Assembly (NCBI GenBank): GCA_945486175.1
Contig: CALYTA010000022.1
Coordinates: forward strand, 1-8,948
DNA: 8,948 nucleotides
Direction of reading: 5' to 3'
Source of the DNA: an uncultured Clostridia bacterium
GTDB taxonomy: Bacteria > Bacillota > Clostridia > Oscillospirales > Butyricicoccaceae
The notes under the pieces were generated by a model, which saw nothing but the letters and a program-made list of their open reading frames with translations, did not search any database and was not told the origin of the DNA. Each line of letters starts with the position of its first letter. Positions within the stretch are counted from its first letter, which is position 1. Made by a program: the position numbers and the translations under genes. Positions 5,903-8,948 of this stretch are shown here, one piece after another.

Positions 5903-7591
5903 ATGAATTTGATCGAACAGGCGAAGAAGCAGGCGGCAGAAGCAGTCCTGGACGCATACCACGCTGCGGTTGCCGCAGGAGAGCTGCCGGAGGGCGATGT
6001 ACCGGCGGTTGCCGTTGAAATCCCGAAGGACACGAAAAACGGCGACTATGCTTCGTCGTTTGCGATGCAGTGCGCACGCGCACTGCACATGGCGCCGCGC
6101 AAGATCGCGGAGGCGCTGGTGGCGCACATCGCGCTGGACGGCACGTATTTTGAGGAAATTTCCATCGCCGGCCCCGGTTTTCTGAATTTCCGCCTTGGCA
6201 AAAAATGGTATGCCGATGCGGTTCAGCTGGTATCGGACATGGGCGCGGATTACGGACGCGTCAAGGCGGAGCATCCGGAGAAGATCATGGTGGAATTTGT
6301 CTCTGCCAACCCGACCGGCCCGATGCATATGGGCAACGCGCGCGGCGGCGTGCTCGGCGACTGCCTGTCCGAGGTTCTCTCCTGGGCGGGACATGATGTC
6401 ACCCGTGAGTTTTACATCAACGACGCGGGCAACCAGGTAGACAAGTTTGCGCATTCGGTCGAGGGTCGCTATATTCAGCAGCTCAAGGGCGAGGATGCGA
6501 TTGCATTTGACGAGAGCTGGTACCAGGGCGCGGATATCCGTGAGCTGGCAGATGACCTCGTCAGGCTCCATGGCGACAAGCTGCTCGATCTGGACGGCGA
6601 GGAGCGCCGCAGGATTATCGTCGAGTACGGCCTGCCGACCAATATCGCGCGCATGCAGCGCGATCTGGAGCGCTATAAGATTCACTACGACGTGTGGTTC
6701 CGCGAGAGCGGCCTGCATGATTCCGGCTTCGTCAAGGAGACCGTCGACATGCTGACCGCAAAGGGCGCAACCTACGAAAAGGAGGGCGCGCTGTGGCTGC
6801 GCTCCACCGACTTCGGCTGCGACAAGGATGACGTCCTGCGCCGCGCAAACGGCTTTTACACCTATTTTGCGGCGGATATCGCGTATCACCGCAACAAGTT
6901 CGAGGTACGCGGCTTTGACCGCGTCATCAATATCTGGGGCGCTGACCACCATGGCCATGTGCTGCGCCTCAAGAGCGCGCTGGACGCGCTCGGACTGGAC
7001 GGCTCGAACCGTCTGGAAATCGTGCTCATGCAGCTTGTGCGCATGATGCAGGGCGGCGAGGTTGTCCGCATGTCCAAGCGCACCGGCAAGTCGCTGACGC
7101 TGTCTGACCTGCTGGATGAGATCCCGGTCGATGCAGCGCGCTATTTCTTCAATTCGCGCGCAGCGGAAACCCAGATGGAATTTGACCTCGACCTCGCAGT
7201 CAAGCAGGACAGCGAGAACCCGCTGTATTACTGCCAGTATGCGCATGCGCGCATTTGCAGCCTGCTCCGCAAGATGGAGGAGGAAGGCATCCGCGTGCCG
7301 GAGAGCGCAGACCTGACCGTTCTGAGCGAGGCAGAGGAGCTGGCACTGGTCAAGCAGATCAGCCTGCTGCCGGAGGAAATCAGCATGGCAGCGGCGGAGC
7401 GCGACCCGTCCCGCCTGAACAAGTATGCGGTTGCACTGTGTGCACAGTTCCACCGCTTCTACAATGCGTGCCGCATCAAGGAGGCAGAGGACGCCGTGCG
7501 CGATGCACGCCTTGTCCTGTGCTGCGCGGCGCGCCAGACCATCTATAATGTACTGACGATTATCGGCGTGGAAGCACCCGAACATATGTAA
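5903..7591 (+). CDS. argS: Arginyl-tRNA synthetase
   Basis: Class I aminoacyl-tRNA synthetase that charges tRNA-Arg; 562 residues, full length. Residues 1-85 form the N-terminal additional domain that recognises the tRNA D-loop. VEFVSANPTGPMHMGNAR ends in the class I HIGH-type signature, here HMGN (142-145). WGADHHGHVLRLK is the conserved ArgRS stretch before the KMSKS-type motif, here MSKRTG (390-395). The C-terminal region from YCQYAHARICSLLRKM onward is the all-helical DALR anticodon-binding domain. The start at ATG 5903 has GAAAGG upstream, weaker than in neighbouring genes. It follows the DUF1934 gene by 89 nt containing two hairpins, and the next gene begins 34 nt after its stop. No T-box leader fits in the short upstream gap. 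Confidence 0.97.
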   Translation: MNLIEQAKKQAAEAVLDAYHAAVAAGELPEGDVPAVAVEIPKDTKNGDYASSFAMQCARALHMAPRKIAEALVAHIALDGTYFEEISIAGPGFLNFRLGKKWYADAVQLVSDMGADYGRVKAEHPEKIMVEFVSANPTGPMHMGNARGGVLGDCLSEVLSWAGHDVTREFYINDAGNQVDKFAHSVEGRYIQQLKGEDAIAFDESWYQGADIRELADDLVRLHGDKLLDLDGEERRRIIVEYGLPTNIARMQRDLERYKIHYDVWFRESGLHDSGFVKETVDMLTAKGATYEKEGALWLRSTDFGCDKDDVLRRANGFYTYFAADIAYHRNKFEVRGFDRVINIWGADHHGHVLRLKSALDALGLDGSNRLEIVLMQLVRMMQGGEVVRMSKRTGKSLTLSDLLDEIPVDAARYFFNSRAAETQMEFDLDLAVKQDSENPLYYCQYAHARICSLLRKMEEEGIRVPESADLTVLSEAEELALVKQISLLPEEISMAAAERDPSRLNKYAVALCAQFHRFYNACRIKEAEDAVRDARLVLCCAARQTIYNVLTIIGVEAPEHM

Positions 7592-7625
7592 GATTGAACA
7601 GCCTGTTGAAGGCGGAAGGAGAGCT

Positions 7626-8660
7626 ATGGAACCCGTTCCTTTATGCAGAGGGGAAGTTATTTTGACAATGGAGCGGCCGCAGCAGATGATGTCGGTGGAC
7701 TGGAAAAGCTGCCGGGCATCTGCGGTCGTTGTGCCGGACGCGATGAGCGTTGAGACAGCAAAGAGCTGTGTCGGAGACCGGCTGGTCGGCATGCTGGTCA
7801 ATGCCGACGGCTGGAATGCGGAGGAGGACATCGGCGCCAAATGGCCGTCGGAACGCCTGATCGGGCGGTTCCGCAATATCGCGCGCCGCGCGATGCATGA
7901 GGAAGCAAATTTTGTGTATATCCGCATGCGGCAGAACCTGCATGTCCTGCGCGCTGCCGTACTGGCGGCCACTGAGCTGGACGGCCTGGGCGTTTTGGTG
8001 GAAATGCCGGTGGATGAGGACGGACGCACGGCGGACGGCTCCTCGGCAATGGCAGTCATGGGCATCCTGCAGCGCATCGGCGTCGCGGGCATCATCCTGT
8101 CCGGCGAGCCGGAGGACATCGACGACACGATAGAGGAGCTTGCGCCGCATGCGAGCATTGCGCTGGGCGTTTCCGTCGATCCAAGTGAACTGCCCGGCAT
8201 GCGCGAGCTGGAAAGCGTGGAATTTTACCACGCGACGGAGCCGGATGATGCGCGCCGCCTGCTGGAGCTTGCACCGCCGAGCAGCGGCAGGAACGAGCCG
8301 GATGCAGATGATGATTACATCCTCGCACCGGTCGGCATGCACGCGCATTTTGTGGACGTCACCATTGATATTTCCGACCCGATCGATCTGGAGGACCACT
8401 TTGGCGAGACACTGCTCGAGCTGGAGGACCAGTGGTCGGGGGCGCTCAAGCTGGAGATCAACACCCCGGAGGATGTACATATTCTCGCGGAGGGACAGTA
8501 TATGATTAACCGTCCGGTCTGCCTTGCGGCGGAAAATCCGGAGCTGCTGGAGGAAGCGCTGTGTGCCTTTGACGGCATTGCGCTGTATGACGGGACATGG
8601 GAGCTCGACGAAGAGACAATTGATTATTTCCGCCGCCATTACGGCATGGTGGCGCTGTAA
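7626..8660 (+). CDS. MetH-like protein lacking zinc-binding cysteines (probable pseudoenzyme)
   Basis: A 344-residue protein without a name I can confirm. Residues about 84-190 resemble the homocysteine methyltransferase barrel of cobalamin-dependent MetH: ARRAMHEEANFVYIR, then LRAAVLAATELDGLGVLVE, then DEDGRTADGSS (131-140), a clear match to the DEDGRTLSG motif, then ASIALGVSVDPSELPG where MetH has the PNAGLP loop. The zinc ligands are absent: GVNCSxGP is replaced by AGIILSGEP (154-162), and the region of the GGCCGT motif reads EFYHATEPDDA (199-209). The C-terminus (about 296-344: RPVCLAAENPELLEEAL, FDGIALYDGT, RRHYGMVAL) resembles part of the MetH pterin-binding domain, but that domain is much shortened and no B12 domain is present. 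Catalysis by the MetH mechanism is therefore unlikely. AGGAG about 6 nt before ATG 7626 and an intact frame indicate an expressed gene. Last gene of the probable operon. Homology is my reading, not a search result. Confidence 0.6.
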   Translation: MEPVPLCRGEVILTMERPQQMMSVDWKSCRASAVVVPDAMSVETAKSCVGDRLVGMLVNADGWNAEEDIGAKWPSERLIGRFRNIARRAMHEEANFVYIRMRQNLHVLRAAVLAATELDGLGVLVEMPVDEDGRTADGSSAMAVMGILQRIGVAGIILSGEPEDIDDTIEELAPHASIALGVSVDPSELPGMRELESVEFYHATEPDDARRLLELAPPSSGRNEPDADDDYILAPVGMHAHFVDVTIDISDPIDLEDHFGETLLELEDQWSGALKLEINTPEDVHILAEGQYMINRPVCLAAENPELLEEALCAFDGIALYDGTWELDEETIDYFRRHYGMVAL

Positions 8661-8676
8661 TCGGGATAGAAGGAAA

Positions 8677-8720
8677 AGCGCAGGCGGGGGAGGGCTTGTC
8701 TCCTGCCTGTGCTCTTTTTT
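8677..8720 (+). terminator. Strong intrinsic terminator ending the ddl-argS operon
   Basis: AGCGCAGGC (8677-8685) pairs with GCCTGTGCT (8705-8713) over nine positions, one of them G-U, with extra GGAG/CTCC pairing inside. It is followed by C and six T residues (8715-8720). It lies just after the MetH-like gene and only 16 nt before prmA. With no promoter visible in that gap, prmA must rely on read-through or on a promoter inside the upstream gene. Confidence 0.88.
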
Positions 8721-8736
8721 GCAAAGGAGGACGCTT

Positions 8737-8948
8737 GTGAACAACTGGACAGAAGTGACGATCTGGACATCGACCGCGGGCATCGATGCCGTAACCGGCA
8801 TGCTGATGGATCTCGGCATTGACGGCTTTGTCATCGAGGATGCGCAGGATTTTGCGGATTTTTTACAGGATACCGAGATATACTGGGATTATGTGGATGA
8901 GGATCTTGCGAAGGAAAAGAAGGACGCCGAGACCAACATCAAAATTTA
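8737..8948 (+). CDS. prmA: Ribosomal protein L11 methyltransferase, N-terminus (runs off right edge)
   Basis: S-adenosylmethionine-dependent trimethylation of ribosomal protein L11 (family knowledge). Seventy codons are present and correspond to the PrmA substrate-recognition domain: WTEVTIWTSTAGIDAVTGML, then LGIDGFVIED and an acidic stretch ending in YWDYVDEDL. This is the familiar PrmA opening, in which a WxEV strand leads to GxxGxxIED. The methyltransferase domain lies outside the window, so catalytic motifs cannot be checked. The start is GTG at 8737, chosen because a perfect AAAGGAGG lies 6 nt upstream and the protein begins at the family start. Confidence 0.88.
   Translation, partial: MNNWTEVTIWTSTAGIDAVTGMLMDLGIDGFVIEDAQDFADFLQDTEIYWDYVDEDLAKEKKDAETNIKI

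Noticed and set aside
5894..8200. 768-codon minus-strand frame opposite argS and the MetH-like gene
   Set aside because: Antisense artefact of codon bias in the plus-strand genes; no family pattern or ribosome site.

Overview
The window looks like chromosomal DNA of a moderately high-GC Clostridia bacterium, most likely an Oscillospirales/Ruminococcaceae-type gut anaerobe. The basis is Firmicutes-style gene content (RNase R, type I asparaginase, Ddl, MurI, a YwiB-like DUF1934 protein beside argS, PrmA), strong GGAGG-type ribosome binding sites and GC-biased codons. The genus cannot be fixed from the sequence alone.

Layout. (1) Positions 1-1220, minus strand: the N-terminal half of ribonuclease R, running off the left edge, with its own extended -10 promoter near 1262-1270. 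(2) Positions 1334-2092, minus strand: a region of lower GC without a credible protein gene. It is framed by a perfect-consensus promoter (TTGACA, 17 bp, TAATAT at 2127-2099) and an intrinsic terminator (1362-1334), and is full of complementary segments. I interpret it as a roughly 759-nt structured noncoding RNA, the most interesting object here. (3) Positions 2128-2207: an AT-rich divergent control region with two inverted repeats whose centres are 21 bp apart. (4) Positions 2208-3244, plus strand: promoter and gene for a cytoplasmic-type L-asparaginase. (5) Positions 3352-8720, plus strand: a probable operon with a structured leader, then ddl (D-Ala-D-Ala ligase), murI (glutamate racemase, 8-nt overlap with ddl), a DUF1934 gene, argS, and a MetH-like protein that has lost the zinc-binding cysteines. 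It ends at a strong terminator. (6) Positions 8737 to the right edge: the start of prmA.

How the genes relate. Ddl and MurI both supply D-amino acids for peptidoglycan (D-Ala-D-Ala and D-Glu). The DUF1934-argS pair is a known neighbourhood in Bacillus. The noncoding RNA is transcribed toward rnr and divergently from ansA. Its terminator lies about 80 bp upstream of the predicted rnr start point, so read-through could couple the two, but that is inference.

The lead finding rests on sequence reading alone. No covariance search, expression data or homologue alignment could be run.
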